Assembly: GCA_963573385.1 (NCBI GenBank)
Contig: CAUYLG010026663.1
Location: forward strand, 1-64,000
Source: Cacajao melanocephalus
Taxonomy: Eukaryota; Chordata; Mammalia; Primates; Pitheciidae
DNA length: 64,000 nucleotides
Reading direction: 5' to 3'
Shown: positions 63,961-64,000 of the stretch, in pieces
Numbering within the stretch: the first letter of the stretch is position 1
Layout: every line of letters starts with the position of its first letter
Program-made: the position numbers and the translations under genes
Notes under the pieces: model-generated
Databases searched by the model: none
The model's input: the letters and a program-made list of their open reading frames with translations, nothing else
What the model was told of the DNA's origin: nothing

Positions 63961-64000
63961 GAGAACAGGGTTCTCAGCCTTCTGCTGGATGCATCAAAAG

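Overview
This window is primate nuclear DNA, almost certainly human. About half of it is interspersed repeats: full and partial Alu elements on both strands (AluJ and AluS types, two AluY-like copies), L1 fragments from old (L1M) to young (L1PA-like), solo retroviral LTRs (MLT1, MST, several ERV1-type), hAT-Charlie and Tigger DNA-transposon relics, and a background of MIR and L2. Several Alus keep recognisable target-site duplications, so their boundaries can be read directly. There is no prokaryotic gene, operon, CRISPR array or rRNA/tRNA gene, and no complete protein-coding gene is visible. The region looks intergenic, or like the interior of large introns.

Layout. 0-9 kb: Alus, a (TTTC)n tract grown from an Alu tail, short L1 tails, an MST LTR, and two MLT1-type LTRs, one split by an Alu. 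10-22 kb: a cluster of ERV LTRs; two LTR families each occur twice, minus strand in 11-15 kb and plus strand in 19-20.6 kb. Between them lies the best protein-coding candidate of the window, a 129-bp minus-strand exon at 16398-16526. 22-31 kb: MIR/L2, MER20- and MER5-like elements, an inverted Alu pair, a single-arm Alu, another LTR, and a decayed Tigger transposon with an Alu inside. 31-37 kb: L1 pieces and a three-level nest (Alu in MIR in L1M). 37.6-37.8 kb: a cluster of three perfect AT-rich inverted repeats, the largest with 47-bp arms.

38-47.6 kb: an oversized Alu, repeat-poor sequence with regulatory-looking motifs, a (CATC)n tract, and a head-to-tail Alu run ending in an 87-bp L1 insertion. 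48-52.5 kb: two local duplications, one of a MIR-containing segment and one of an L1M segment. 52.5-58 kb: mostly repeat-poor DNA with a likely conserved noncoding element near 53.4-54.0 kb. 58.36-59.07 kb: a 714-bp AC-rich tract. 60-63 kb: a long L2 copy interrupted by a solo MST LTR with a perfect 5-bp duplication.

Most open reading frames here are chance or repeat-derived translations. Parts that may act in a cell are the candidate exon, a few repeat-poor segments rich in homeodomain-type motifs, and isolated promoter-like or CTCF-like sites. All functional statements are inferences from sequence alone, and repeat family names are from memory of consensus sequences, so subfamily labels are approximate.
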